Assembly: GCF_003762835.1 (NCBI RefSeq)
Contig: NZ_RJWA01000007.1
Coordinates: 62,001 to 126,000, forward strand
From: Micromonospora sp. HM5-17
GTDB lineage: Bacteria; Actinomycetota; Actinomycetes; Mycobacteriales; Micromonosporaceae
DNA length: 64,000 nucleotides
Reading direction: 5' to 3'
Shown one piece after another: positions 35,799 to 44,014 of the stretch. The notes below the pieces were generated by a model that had not been told where the DNA came from, searched no databases, and saw only the letters and a list, made by a program, of their open reading frames with translations. Every line of letters starts with the position of its first letter. Within the stretch, counting starts at the first letter, position 1. A program made the position numbers and the translations under genes.

Positions 35799-37214
35799 AT
35801 GAATAGGCGTGACATTCTGCGTCGTACGGCGGCGGCCGGCCTCCTGGCGACCCCCGCCGCCGGTCTGCTGACCGGCTGTGCCCTCGGCGGCGGCGACGAG
35901 GAGGATAGCGGCGGCGAGACCTACGTGGGGACCAAGACCGCGGAGAACCCGCTCGGGGTGAAGGAGGATGCCCCGCTCGAGGTCGTCATCTTCAACGGTG
36001 GCTTCGGCGAAGAGTATGCCAAGGCCCACGAGGCGATGTACAAGGAGCGGTACCCGAAGGCCGAGATCAAGCACTCGGCGACGCAGGAGATCAACAAGAC
36101 CCTGCAGCCGCGCTTCGTGGACGGCACCCCGCCGGATGTGGTGAACAACTCCGGGGCCGGGCAGATCGACTTCAACGGCCTGGTCTCGCAGAACGCCCTC
36201 GCCGACCTCGGCGAGCTGCTGGACGCGCCGAGCCTCGACGTGCCCGGCAAGACCGTGCGGGAGACCCTGCTCCCCGGCGCGGTCGACGTCGGCTCCTACG
36301 ACGGCAAGTTCCTGGTCCTCAACTACACCTACACCGTCTACGGCATCTGGTACTCCACGAAGCTCTTCGCCGACCGTGGGTGGGAGTACCCGAAGACCTG
36401 GGACGAGCACATCGCGCTCTGCCGGGAGATCAAGAAGGCCGGGATCGCGCCCTGGACGTACGCCGGCAAGCACCCCCGCTACATGAGCTGGCCGGTTCTC
36501 TCCACGGCGGTGAAGCTCGGCGGCCTGGACGTCGCCAAGGCCATCGACAACCTGGAGCCGAACGCCTGGAAGTCCGAGGCGATGAAGGCGGCGGCGGACG
36601 CGTGGTACCAGATCGTCAAGGACGGCTTCATCCTCGAGGGGTCGCCCGGCCTCGACCACATCCAGTCCCAGACCGCGTGGTGCCAGGGCAAGGCCGCCTT
36701 CATCTCCTGCGGCTCCTGGCTGGAGAGCGAGCAGAAGAACGTCACGCCCCCCGGCTTCAACATGTCGGTGGCGCCGACGCCCAGCCTGAGCAGCGGCGAC
36801 AAGCTGCCGTTCGAGGCGATCCGCGGCACCGCCGGCGAGCCGTTCATGGTCCCGGCCAAGGCCAAGAACCGCGCCGGTGGGCTGGAGTACTTCCGCACCA
36901 TGCTCTCCATGAAGGGTGCGCAGGACTTCACCCGGAAGGTCTCCAGCCTGACCGTGGTCGCCAACTCCACCCAGGGCATCGAGCTGCCGTTCGGGCTCTC
37001 CAGCGTGGTCAAGGCGCTGGAGGCCTCCGGCGCCAACGGGTTCAACTGGGTCTACAACAACTACTACCGGAAGCTGGAGCGCGAACTGGTCGACGCCGCC
37101 TGCGGCGAGTTCTTCAGCGGCCGGAGCACCCCGGCGGAGTTCCTGGACGCGTGCCAGAAGGGCGCCGACCAGATCGCCGCCGACAGCAGCATCAAGAAGT
37201 ACCGGCGCGCGTAG
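35799..37214 (+). CDS. ngcE: N-acetylglucosamine/diacetylchitobiose ABC transporter, substrate-binding lipoprotein (copy 1)
   Basis: A 471-residue extracellular solute-binding lipoprotein. The start ATG follows GAGGAG; it gives a twin-arginine-type signal (MNRRDILRR) and lipobox LTGC with Cys27. NPLGVKEDAPLEVVIFNGG and the C-terminus ADSSIKKYRRA are hallmarks of NgcE, which delivers GlcNAc and chitobiose to NgcFG. It is the first gene of an operon with ngcF and ngcG. A hairpin behind it probably keeps its level above that of the permeases. There is no ATPase gene here; related systems use a shared MsiK-type ATPase encoded elsewhere. Confidence 0.92.
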   Translation: MNRRDILRRTAAAGLLATPAAGLLTGCALGGGDEEDSGGETYVGTKTAENPLGVKEDAPLEVVIFNGGFGEEYAKAHEAMYKERYPKAEIKHSATQEINKTLQPRFVDGTPPDVVNNSGAGQIDFNGLVSQNALADLGELLDAPSLDVPGKTVRETLLPGAVDVGSYDGKFLVLNYTYTVYGIWYSTKLFADRGWEYPKTWDEHIALCREIKKAGIAPWTYAGKHPRYMSWPVLSTAVKLGGLDVAKAIDNLEPNAWKSEAMKAAADAWYQIVKDGFILEGSPGLDHIQSQTAWCQGKAAFISCGSWLESEQKNVTPPGFNMSVAPTPSLSSGDKLPFEAIRGTAGEPFMVPAKAKNRAGGLEYFRTMLSMKGAQDFTRKVSSLTVVANSTQGIELPFGLSSVVKALEASGANGFNWVYNNYYRKLERELVDAACGEFFSGRSTPAEFLDACQKGADQIAADSSIKKYRRA

Positions 37215-37229
37215 TCGGGTCACGTCGTC

Positions 37230-37256
37230 GGGGGTCGGCCGGCCGGGCCGGCCCCC
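37230..37256 (+). terminator. Intercistronic hairpin between ngcE and ngcF
   Basis: GGGGGTCGGCC (37230-37240) pairs with GGCCGGCCCCC (37246-37256): an 11-bp stem with one G-U pair and 5-nt loop, 16 nt after the ngcE stop. Such hairpins after binding-protein genes commonly reduce read-through or protect the upstream mRNA. Confidence 0.65.
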
Positions 37257-37314
37257 AACGACCGGTTGTCGCGGGACACGGCTTCCCGCGTGGAGTGGGC
37301 AGGATGTCGTTCTC

Positions 37315-38220
37315 GTGAAACATGGCAAGTACCCGCTGATCATCACCTTCCTGGTGCCGCCGCTGCTGCTGTACGGCATCTTCGTGATCTCGCCGTACCT
37401 GCAGGCCTTCCAGATCTCCACCACCGACTGGCTCGGATACTCGTCGAGCGCCAACTTCGTGGGGCTGGAGAACTTCGCCACCCTGCTCCGCGACGAGTAC
37501 CTCTGGAACGCGGTCAAGAACAACCTGATCCTGCTGATCCTGCTGCCGATCCTCACGATCGCGCTCGGCCTCTTCTTCGCCACCATGCTCAACATGGGCG
37601 GCCGGCGCGGCACCGCCGGGGTGGTCGGCGTTCGGGGCAGCTCCGTCTACCGCCTGGTCTACTTCTTCCCCCAGGTCCTCTCGGTGGTGATCATCGCCTA
37701 CGTCTGGAAGGAGGTCTACAACCCGAACAACGGCCTGCTCAACGGTGCGCTGCGCGCGCTGGGCCTGCCCACGCCGACCTGGCTCGGCGATCCCCGGACC
37801 GCCTTCTGGGCCGTACTGGCGGTGATGGTGTGGAGCAACGTCGGCTTCTACGTGGTCCTCTTCGGCGCGGCGATGCAGTCCATCCCCCGGGACATCTACG
37901 AGGCGGCGCTGCTCGACGGCTCCTCGCGGTGGACGACCCTGACCCGGGTCACCATCCCGCTGCTCTGGGACACCGTCCAGGTGGCCTGGATCTACCTCGC
38001 CATCGCCGCGCTGGACGGCTTCATCCTGGTCCAGCAGATGACCGACGGCGGTCCGAACCACTCGTCCGACGTGATCGGCCTGCGGATGTACAACACCGCG
38101 TTCGGCAGCGAGACCAAGTTCGGGTACGCCTCCGCGATCGGCGTGGTGATGTTCTTCCTGACCCTGTCGGTGGCGGTGCTGGCCCTGCGCGCCGCCCGGC
38201 GTGAGCGAATCGAGTACTGA
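37315..38220 (+). CDS. ngcF: N-acetylglucosamine ABC transporter permease (copy 1)
   Basis: A 301-residue permease with six membrane helices, starting KHGKYPLIITFLVPPLLLYG. The ATPase-contact EAA loop is YEAALLDGSSRWTTLTRVTIPLL. GTG start with AGGA farther upstream than usual. It overlaps ngcG by one base (TGATG) and works with NgcE and NgcG in GlcNAc/chitobiose import. Confidence 0.92.
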   Translation: MKHGKYPLIITFLVPPLLLYGIFVISPYLQAFQISTTDWLGYSSSANFVGLENFATLLRDEYLWNAVKNNLILLILLPILTIALGLFFATMLNMGGRRGTAGVVGVRGSSVYRLVYFFPQVLSVVIIAYVWKEVYNPNNGLLNGALRALGLPTPTWLGDPRTAFWAVLAVMVWSNVGFYVVLFGAAMQSIPRDIYEAALLDGSSRWTTLTRVTIPLLWDTVQVAWIYLAIAALDGFILVQQMTDGGPNHSSDVIGLRMYNTAFGSETKFGYASAIGVVMFFLTLSVAVLALRAARRERIEY

Positions 38221-39143
38221 TGACCACCGTCGACACCTCCTCGCCGGTCGGGTCGGCCGCGCCGGCCGCGTCGGCCACCGACCCCCGCCGGAAGGGCGAC
38301 CGGGCACCGCGCCGGGAACTCGGCCTGCTCAACGCCTTCTCGCACGCCTTCCTGGTGCTCTGGGCGCTGCTGACCACGCTGCCGCTGCTCTGGGTCGTCA
38401 TAGGCTCGTTCAAGAGCGACGCGGAGATCCTCTCCGACCCGTGGGGCCTGCCCGGCGCGCTGCGCTTCGAGAACTGGGCCCGGGCCTGGACGGAGGCGCG
38501 GATCGGCCAGTACTTCTTCAACAGCGCCGTGGTGGTCGCCGGCTCGTTGACGCTGACGATGCTGCTCGGCGCGGCCGCCGCGTACGTCTTCGCGCGGTTC
38601 GAGTTCCGGGGCCGGCAGTTCCTCTACTACCTCTTCGTCGGCGGCATGATGTTCCCGGTCTTCCTGGCCCTGGTGCCGCTGTTCTTCGTGGTCCGCGACG
38701 TCGGGCTCTTCAACACCTGGACCGGCCTGATCCTCGTCTACGCCGCGTACTCGCTGCCCTTCACGGTCTTCTTCCTCACCGCGTTCTTCCGGACCCTGCC
38801 GACCTCGGTCGCCGAGGCGGGACTGATCGACGGGTGCGGGCCCTTCCGGCTCTTCTTCCAGGTGATGCTGCCGATGGCCCGACCGGGGCTGATCAGCGTC
38901 GGCATCTTCAACTTCCTGAGCCAGTGGAACCAGTTCATCCTCCCCCAGGTGCTGATGCAGGGGGACGAGTCGAAGTGGGTGCTCGCCCAGGGGTTGGCGG
39001 CGCTGGCGATCAGCCAGGGCTACCAGGGCGACTTCAGTGGGCTGTTCGCCGGACTCACCCTGGCGATGCTGCCGGTGCTGGCCGTCTACGTCGTCTTCCA
39101 ACGCCAGATCCAGGCTGGACTGACCGCCGGACACCTGAAGTAG
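38220..39143 (+). CDS. ngcG: N-acetylglucosamine ABC transporter permease (copy 1)
   Basis: A 307-residue permease with about six helices. The EAA loop is VAEAGLIDGCGPFRLFFQVM, followed by LPMARPGLISVGIFNFL; ends in QIQAGLTAGHLK. The ATG overlaps the ngcF stop. It ends the first ngcEFG operon and converges on the nagK gene 56 bp away. Confidence 0.92.
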   Translation: MTTVDTSSPVGSAAPAASATDPRRKGDRAPRRELGLLNAFSHAFLVLWALLTTLPLLWVVIGSFKSDAEILSDPWGLPGALRFENWARAWTEARIGQYFFNSAVVVAGSLTLTMLLGAAAAYVFARFEFRGRQFLYYLFVGGMMFPVFLALVPLFFVVRDVGLFNTWTGLILVYAAYSLPFTVFFLTAFFRTLPTSVAEAGLIDGCGPFRLFFQVMLPMARPGLISVGIFNFLSQWNQFILPQVLMQGDESKWVLAQGLAALAISQGYQGDFSGLFAGLTLAMLPVLAVYVVFQRQIQAGLTAGHLK

Positions 39144-39199
39144 CAGGTCCGGAACCGGTCCGCCCCCGGTGACGCCCGCGCCGCCCCGCCGCCGGGTGG

Positions 39200-40207
39200 T
39201 CAGGGCTGGGCACCCGCGACCGCGTTCGACGCCAGCAGGCGCCGGTGCAGCCCCGCCGGGTCCCCGACCTCGGGAAGGCTTCGGGCGGCGAGCCAGGCGG
39301 CGGCGAGCGCGCCGTCGCCGGCCTGGCGCAGCGGCGCCGCCGGCCAGCGGGCGGCCAGCGCCGGGCGGATCGCCTCGGCGAGCGGGGTGGCACCGGTGAG
39401 CAGTCCGCCGCCGAGCACGATCGGGCTGGCGTCACCCGCGGGGCGGATCTGGCCCACGCTCGCGGTGAGCAGCCGGGCGGCCTCCGCGACGATCGCCGTC
39501 GCCGACGGGTCGCCGGCCCCGGCGGCGTCCAGCACCAGCGGGGCGAGCCGGGCCAGCTCGACCGCGGGACGCCGGGTCACCGCCTGGACGAGCGTGTCGA
39601 CCGTGTCCCGGGGGCGGGGCGCCACCTCGGTGGAGCCGAGCAGTTCGGTGAGGACGCGGGTGCCGATCCGGTCCGGCGGCTGTCCGGCGTCGAGTCCGAC
39701 GAGGGTGTGCCGGACCGCCTCCCGGCCGAGCCAGAAGCCGCTGCCGGCGTCGCCGAGCAGCCAGCCGTACCCGTCGGCGGTCCGGCCCAGGGTCAGGTCG
39801 CGGACCTCGGCGGCGATGGCCCCGGTGCCGGCGATCAGGATCGTCCCGTCCGGCGCGGCGGTGCCGGAGGCGTACCCGACCAGGGCGTCCCCGACCATGT
39901 CGTACGGGCAGCCGAGCCCGGCGTCGCGCCACGCCCGGTCGAACGCGGCCCGGCTGGCGGGATCGGCGAGTACCCGACCCATCCCGGCCAGCCCGATGAC
40001 GCCTGCCCGGGCCCGCCGCGGGTCGAGGCCGGCGAGTGCGGCCTCGAGAGCGATCCGGATCTGCTCGGCGGCGCGTTCGGCGCCGTGGCTGGTGGGGTTG
40101 CCGCCCCCGCCCCGTCCGCTGCCCAGCCGTTCACCGGAGAGCGAGACGACGGCGGCCCGGGTCGACGTACCGCCGACGTCGAGCCCGACTACCACGGCCT
40201 CCGACAT
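39200..40207 (-). CDS. nagK: N-acetylglucosamine kinase (BadF/BcrA ATPase family)
   Basis: A 335-residue ASKHA kinase. The phosphate-1 motif is GLDVGGTSTRAAV, the adenosine/phosphate-2 region is DGTILIAGTGAIA, and LLGDAGSGFWLGREAV is typical of N-acetylglucosamine kinases. It converts GlcNAc to GlcNAc-6-phosphate. ATG follows GGGAGGG. It stands between the two ngcEFG operons, antiparallel to them and divergent from the RpiR gene, so it fits imported GlcNAc (or GlcNAc released from chitobiose) as substrate. Its product would feed NagA/NagB, which are not in this window. Confidence 0.88.
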   Translation of the reverse strand: MSEAVVVGLDVGGTSTRAAVVSLSGERLGSGRGGGGNPTSHGAERAAEQIRIALEAALAGLDPRRARAGVIGLAGMGRVLADPASRAAFDRAWRDAGLGCPYDMVGDALVGYASGTAAPDGTILIAGTGAIAAEVRDLTLGRTADGYGWLLGDAGSGFWLGREAVRHTLVGLDAGQPPDRIGTRVLTELLGSTEVAPRPRDTVDTLVQAVTRRPAVELARLAPLVLDAAGAGDPSATAIVAEAARLLTASVGQIRPAGDASPIVLGGGLLTGATPLAEAIRPALAARWPAAPLRQAGDGALAAAWLAARSLPEVGDPAGLHRRLLASNAVAGAQP

Positions 40208-40289
40208 CCGGTCCCTCCCGTCCGCCTCGATGTGGCGTCCATGCTGGTCGGCCCGACCGCCGGAGGCAAGATCCGTCGAGGCCGTGCCG

Positions 40290-40402
40290 GGGCCGAGCCA
40301 GGTAACAGTTTGAAAACTTCACTCATTGTCTTGACAAGCGGGGGGCTTCAGTAAGAACTTTTACCACTAACAGTTAACTTCCTTTTCCGAAAGGCGTGGC
40401 TC
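40290..40402. promoter_or_regulatory. Divergent nagK-rpiR promoter/operator region
   Basis: An AT-rich island in the 195-bp gap. TTGACA at 40331-40336 is a perfect -35 for the rpiR side, followed 15-18 nt later by TAAGAACT. The overlapping palindrome TTGTC-TT-GACAA (40326-40337) gives TTGTCA as the corresponding element for nagK. TTTGAAAACTTCAC (about 40307-40320) and CTTCAGTAAGAACTTTTAC (from 40346) resemble the quasi-palindrome upstream of ngcE; AGTTAACT also occurs near 40372-40379. Confidence 0.55.
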
Positions 40403-41365
40403 ATGGTCGAGCCGGAGGTAGACACCACCGCGGGAACCGCGGTGGTCGATGCCGGGCGCGACCTACGGGCCGCCGCCGGCCTCTCGCCGGCGGACAGCGT
40501 GCTGGTCCGGGTCCGGGCCCGGCTGACCGAGTTCACCGGCGCCCTCCGACGCGTCGCCGAGCAGGTGCTGAGCGATCCGGCCGGCGCGGCCCGGGCGACC
40601 ATCGTCGAACTCGCCGAGCGGAGCGGGACCTCCCCGGCGACCGTCACCCGGTTCTGCCGGGCGATGGGCTTCGAGGGGTACGCCGACCTCCGGCTCGGCA
40701 TCGCCGCCGAGACCGGGCGGGCGCACACCGCCGGCTGGACCGTCGACATCGGTCGGGAGATCCAGCCCACCGACCCGCTGGAACGCGTGCTCGGCCAAAT
40801 CATCGCGGCCGACACCCGGGCCATGCACGACACCGCCACCCTGCTCGACCTGCGCGAGGTCGAACGGGCCGCCGACGCCATCGCCGGCGCGAGCCGGGTG
40901 AACATCTTCGGCGCCAGCGGCAGCGCCCTTGTGGGCGAGGAGATGCAGCTCAGCCTGCACCGCATCGGAGTCGCCGCGTGGGCCTGGAAGGACGTACACG
41001 AGGGACTCTCCGGCGCCGCGCTGCTCCGCCCGGGCGACGTCGCGCTGGGCATCTCCCACACCGGCCAGACCCGCGAGACCATCGAGACCCTGGCCGAGGC
41101 GGGCAGCCACGGGGCCACCACCGTGGCCCTCACCGGCTTCCCCCGCTCGCCCCTGGCCGAGCTGGCCGACATCGTCCTGCTCACCGCGAGCCAGTCCACG
41201 ACCTTCCGGCCGGACGCGCTCTCCGCCCGGCACCCGCAGCTTGTCGTCCTCGACGTGCTCTACATCGCCGTCGCCCAGCGGACCCACGACCGTGCCCACG
41301 CCGCGTTCCAGCGGACGGCCCGGGCCGTGGGCGGGCACAAGGCGGCGAGGGAGGGGCGGCCATGA
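40403..41365 (+). CDS. MurR/RpiR-family transcriptional regulator
   Basis: A 320-residue regulator. The N-terminal HTH_6 domain (about 35-110) includes AERSGTSPATVTRFCRAMGF. The C-terminal SIS sugar-phosphate isomerase domain (about 150-290) has NIFGASGSALVGEEM and GISHTGQTRETIETL, which bind a phosphosugar. It probably senses GlcNAc-6-phosphate or a relative and controls nagK and ngcEFG. ATG preceded by GAAAGG. The second ngcEFG set follows 228 bp downstream on the same strand. Confidence 0.9.
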   Translation: MVEPEVDTTAGTAVVDAGRDLRAAAGLSPADSVLVRVRARLTEFTGALRRVAEQVLSDPAGAARATIVELAERSGTSPATVTRFCRAMGFEGYADLRLGIAAETGRAHTAGWTVDIGREIQPTDPLERVLGQIIAADTRAMHDTATLLDLREVERAADAIAGASRVNIFGASGSALVGEEMQLSLHRIGVAAWAWKDVHEGLSGAALLRPGDVALGISHTGQTRETIETLAEAGSHGATTVALTGFPRSPLAELADIVLLTASQSTTFRPDALSARHPQLVVLDVLYIAVAQRTHDRAHAAFQRTARAVGGHKAAREGRP

Positions 41366-41537
41366 CGCCGCCACCGCGCACCGACCGTCGCGCCGGGCCG
41401 GCGTCCCGCCGGCGGAGCCGACCGTCACCGTCGGACCGGAGGTTCCCCCCATCCGTCTCCGGTCCGATGTCCCCGACGCCGGACCGGGAGCCGGTCCCGG
41501 CGCCGCTGGGACACGCACTTCGCACCGCTGGCCGGTC

Positions 41538-41566
41538 CGGGCCGGCCGGGGACTCGGGCCGGCCCG
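41538..41566 (+). terminator. Hairpin between rpiR and the second ngcE
   Basis: CGGGCCGGCC (41538-41547) and GGCCGGCCCG (41557-41566) form a perfect 10-bp stem with a 9-nt loop, ending about 28 nt before the ngcE2 start. It may terminate the rpiR transcript in part or set the level of read-through into ngcEFG2. Confidence 0.5.
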
Positions 41567-41593
41567 ACCCGACTCTCGATTGAGGAGATGAAG

Positions 41594-43084
41594 ATGTCCG
41601 CAACCCCCGACACCTCGCCGGCGTACCCGTCGACCGGCACCGCGGCCCCGTCGGCCGCGCCGGGCACCACCCGCCGTACCGTGCTGCGGCGGGCCGCCGC
41701 GGCCGGCCTGCTCGTCACCCCGGCAGCCGGGCTCCTCGGCGCCTGCGCGACCGGCGGCGACGGCGGCAACACCGAGCAGGCCACCGGCGAGAAGACCGCG
41801 CAGAACCCGCTCGGGGTCAAGGAGGACGCCGAGCTGGAGGTGGTCATCTTCAACGGCGGGTACGGCGACAAGTACGCCACCGACGTGCACGAGAAGCTGT
41901 ACCAGCAGGCCTTCCCGAAGGCGAAGATCACCCACCAGTCGACCCAGGCGGTCTCCACGGTGCTGCAGCCGCGGTTCGCCTCGGGCAACCCGCCGGAGTT
42001 CGTCAACAACTCCGGCGAGAAGTTCCTCGACTTCGGTGCCCTGGTCAACGACGGCCAGCTTCAGGACCTGACCGAGATGTGGGACGCGCCGTCGGTCGAC
42101 GACCCGAACAAGAAGGTCCGGGACACGGTCATCCCGGGCGTGGTCGAGCAGGGCATGTTCAACACCCCGGACGGGCAGCGCAAGCCGTACGTCCTGTACT
42201 ACGTCTCGACCGTCTACGGCATCTGGTACTCCGGCAAGCTCTTCAAGGAGAACGGGTGGACCGCCCCCACCACCTGGGAGCAGTTCACCGCGCTCTGCGA
42301 GCAGATCAAGTCCAAGGGGATCACGCCGTTCGGCTACGCCGGGGCGAACGCGGCGTACTACATGTGGAACGTGATCCTCTCCCAGGCGGCCAAGGTCGGT
42401 GGGCCGGAGATCCTGCGCAACATCGACAACCTGGAGCCCGACGCCTGGAAGGCCGACGCGGTCATCCAGGCCGCCCGGGCCTGGGCCGAGATCGGCAAGA
42501 ACTTCTCGGACAAGAGCTTCGAGGGGCTCAAGCACACCGACGTACAGCTGCGGCAGAACCAGTACAAGCTCGCCTTCTACCCCAGCGGCGACTGGCTGGA
42601 GAACGAGCAGAAAAAGGACACGCCGCCGGGCTTCGAGTACCAGATCATGCCGATGCCGAGCCTCACCGCGGCCGACAAGATGCCGCACGGGGCGATCCGG
42701 GCGGCGGCCGGCGAGGGCTACTTCGTCTCGGCGAAGAGCAAGAACCCGCGCGGCGGCATGGAGTACATGCGGCAGATGCTCTCCAAGGCGGGTGCCCGGG
42801 GCTTCACCGAGACCGTCGGCGCCGCCACCGTGGTGCCGGCGGGGAGCGAGGGCTACCAGTTCCCGCCCGGGGTGGCCAGCTCGCAGGCCGCGCTGAAGGC
42901 GGCCGGACAGAACGTCTTCAACATGATGTTCGACAACTGGTACAAGGAGCTGGACACTGAGGCCCGGACCGCGACCAACGAGCTGATGTTCGGCCGCGCC
43001 TCGGCCGAGCAGTGGGCGGAGCGGATCCAGAAGCGGGCCGACGCCATCAAGAACGACAGCAGCATCGCGAAGTTCACGCGCTGA
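41594..43084 (+). CDS. ngcE: N-acetylglucosamine/diacetylchitobiose-type ABC transporter, substrate-binding lipoprotein (copy 2)
   Basis: A 496-residue solute-binding lipoprotein. TRRTVLRRAAAAGLL is a twin-arginine signal, with lipobox LGAC at Cys51. NPLGVKEDAELEVVIFNGG and the end NDSSIAKF match NgcE. ATG at 41594 is spaced 6 nt from GAGGAG; ATG at 41588 is too close. It is a diverged paralogue of the protein at 35799: strongly alike at both ends and around TVYGIWYS and NLEPDAWK, different in the middle. Its sugar may therefore differ. Confidence 0.9.
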   Translation: MSATPDTSPAYPSTGTAAPSAAPGTTRRTVLRRAAAAGLLVTPAAGLLGACATGGDGGNTEQATGEKTAQNPLGVKEDAELEVVIFNGGYGDKYATDVHEKLYQQAFPKAKITHQSTQAVSTVLQPRFASGNPPEFVNNSGEKFLDFGALVNDGQLQDLTEMWDAPSVDDPNKKVRDTVIPGVVEQGMFNTPDGQRKPYVLYYVSTVYGIWYSGKLFKENGWTAPTTWEQFTALCEQIKSKGITPFGYAGANAAYYMWNVILSQAAKVGGPEILRNIDNLEPDAWKADAVIQAARAWAEIGKNFSDKSFEGLKHTDVQLRQNQYKLAFYPSGDWLENEQKKDTPPGFEYQIMPMPSLTAADKMPHGAIRAAAGEGYFVSAKSKNPRGGMEYMRQMLSKAGARGFTETVGAATVVPAGSEGYQFPPGVASSQAALKAAGQNVFNMMFDNWYKELDTEARTATNELMFGRASAEQWAERIQKRADAIKNDSSIAKFTR

Positions 43085-43104
43085 TCGACCGGAGCGGAGT
43101 GATC

Positions 43105-44013
43105 ATGCGGCAGGGCAAGTACCCGTTCGTGATCGGCTTCCTCGCGGTGCCGGTGACGCTCTACTCGGTCTTCGTGGTCTCGCCGTACCTCCAGGCGTTC
43201 TGGCTCTCGATGACGGAGTGGCGAGGGATCGGGGCACCACGGTGGATCGGCTTCGCCAACTTCGAACGGCTGTTCTCGGACGAGGTGTTCTGGAAGGCGG
43301 TACGGCACCACGGCGTACTCCTGCTTGCCCTGCCGCTGATCACCATCGCCATCGCGCTGTTCTTCGCCTTCATGCTCAACGTCGGCGGCGGCAGCCGGGG
43401 CGGGCAGCGCGTGGGGGTCCGCGGCTCCGGGTTCTACCGGGTCGTCTTCTTCTTCCCGCAGGTGCTCGCGGTCGCGATCATCGCGGTGCTGTTCCAGATG
43501 GTCTACCGTCCGGACGAGTCCGGTCTGATCAACGGCGTGCTGATGAAGCTCGGACTCGATCCGATCTTCTTCCTGATCAACCCGAACCTCGCCCTCTGGT
43601 CGATCATCGCGGTGCTGGTCTGGCAGGCGGTCGGCTTCTACGTGGTGCTCTTCTCGGCGGGCATGGCGTCGATCCCGGCGGAGATCTACGAGGCGGCCGA
43701 ACTGGACGGCGCCAGCCGGATCACCATGTTCTTCCGGGTGACGATCCCGCTGCTCTGGGACACCCTCCAGGTGGCCTGGGTCTATCTCGGGATCGCGGCC
43801 TTCGACGCCTTCGCCATCGTCGCGGTCCTCTCGGTGGACAGCGGCGGGCCGGACGGGGCCACCACCGTGCTGGCGATGGAGATCTACCGCAACGCCTTCG
43901 TCTACAGCAAGTACGGCTACGCCTCCGCGATGGGCGTCGCGCTCTTCTTCCTGACCATCACGTTCGCGGCGCTGACGCTGCGGGTGTCCAAGCGGGAAAG
44001 CGTCGAATACTGA
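43105..44013 (+). CDS. ngcF: N-acetylglucosamine-type ABC transporter permease (copy 2)
   Basis: A 302-residue six-helix permease beginning RQGKYPFVIGFLAVPVTLYS. EAA loop: YEAAELDGASRITMFFRVTIP. ATG preceded by GGAG. 20 nt after ngcE2, one nucleotide before the ngcG2 gene, so tightly cotranscribed. Clear paralogue of the permease at 37315-38220. Confidence 0.9.
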   Translation: MRQGKYPFVIGFLAVPVTLYSVFVVSPYLQAFWLSMTEWRGIGAPRWIGFANFERLFSDEVFWKAVRHHGVLLLALPLITIAIALFFAFMLNVGGGSRGGQRVGVRGSGFYRVVFFFPQVLAVAIIAVLFQMVYRPDESGLINGVLMKLGLDPIFFLINPNLALWSIIAVLVWQAVGFYVVLFSAGMASIPAEIYEAAELDGASRITMFFRVTIPLLWDTLQVAWVYLGIAAFDAFAIVAVLSVDSGGPDGATTVLAMEIYRNAFVYSKYGYASAMGVALFFLTITFAALTLRVSKRESVEY

Positions 44014-44014
44014 C

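Noticed and set aside
41362-41583. 73-codon frame (starts MTPPPRTDRRAG) overlapping the rpiR stop by ATGA and ending just before ngcE2
   Set aside because: Low-complexity Pro/Arg/Ser composition, a hairpin near its end, and no family resemblance; the ATGA may be chance.
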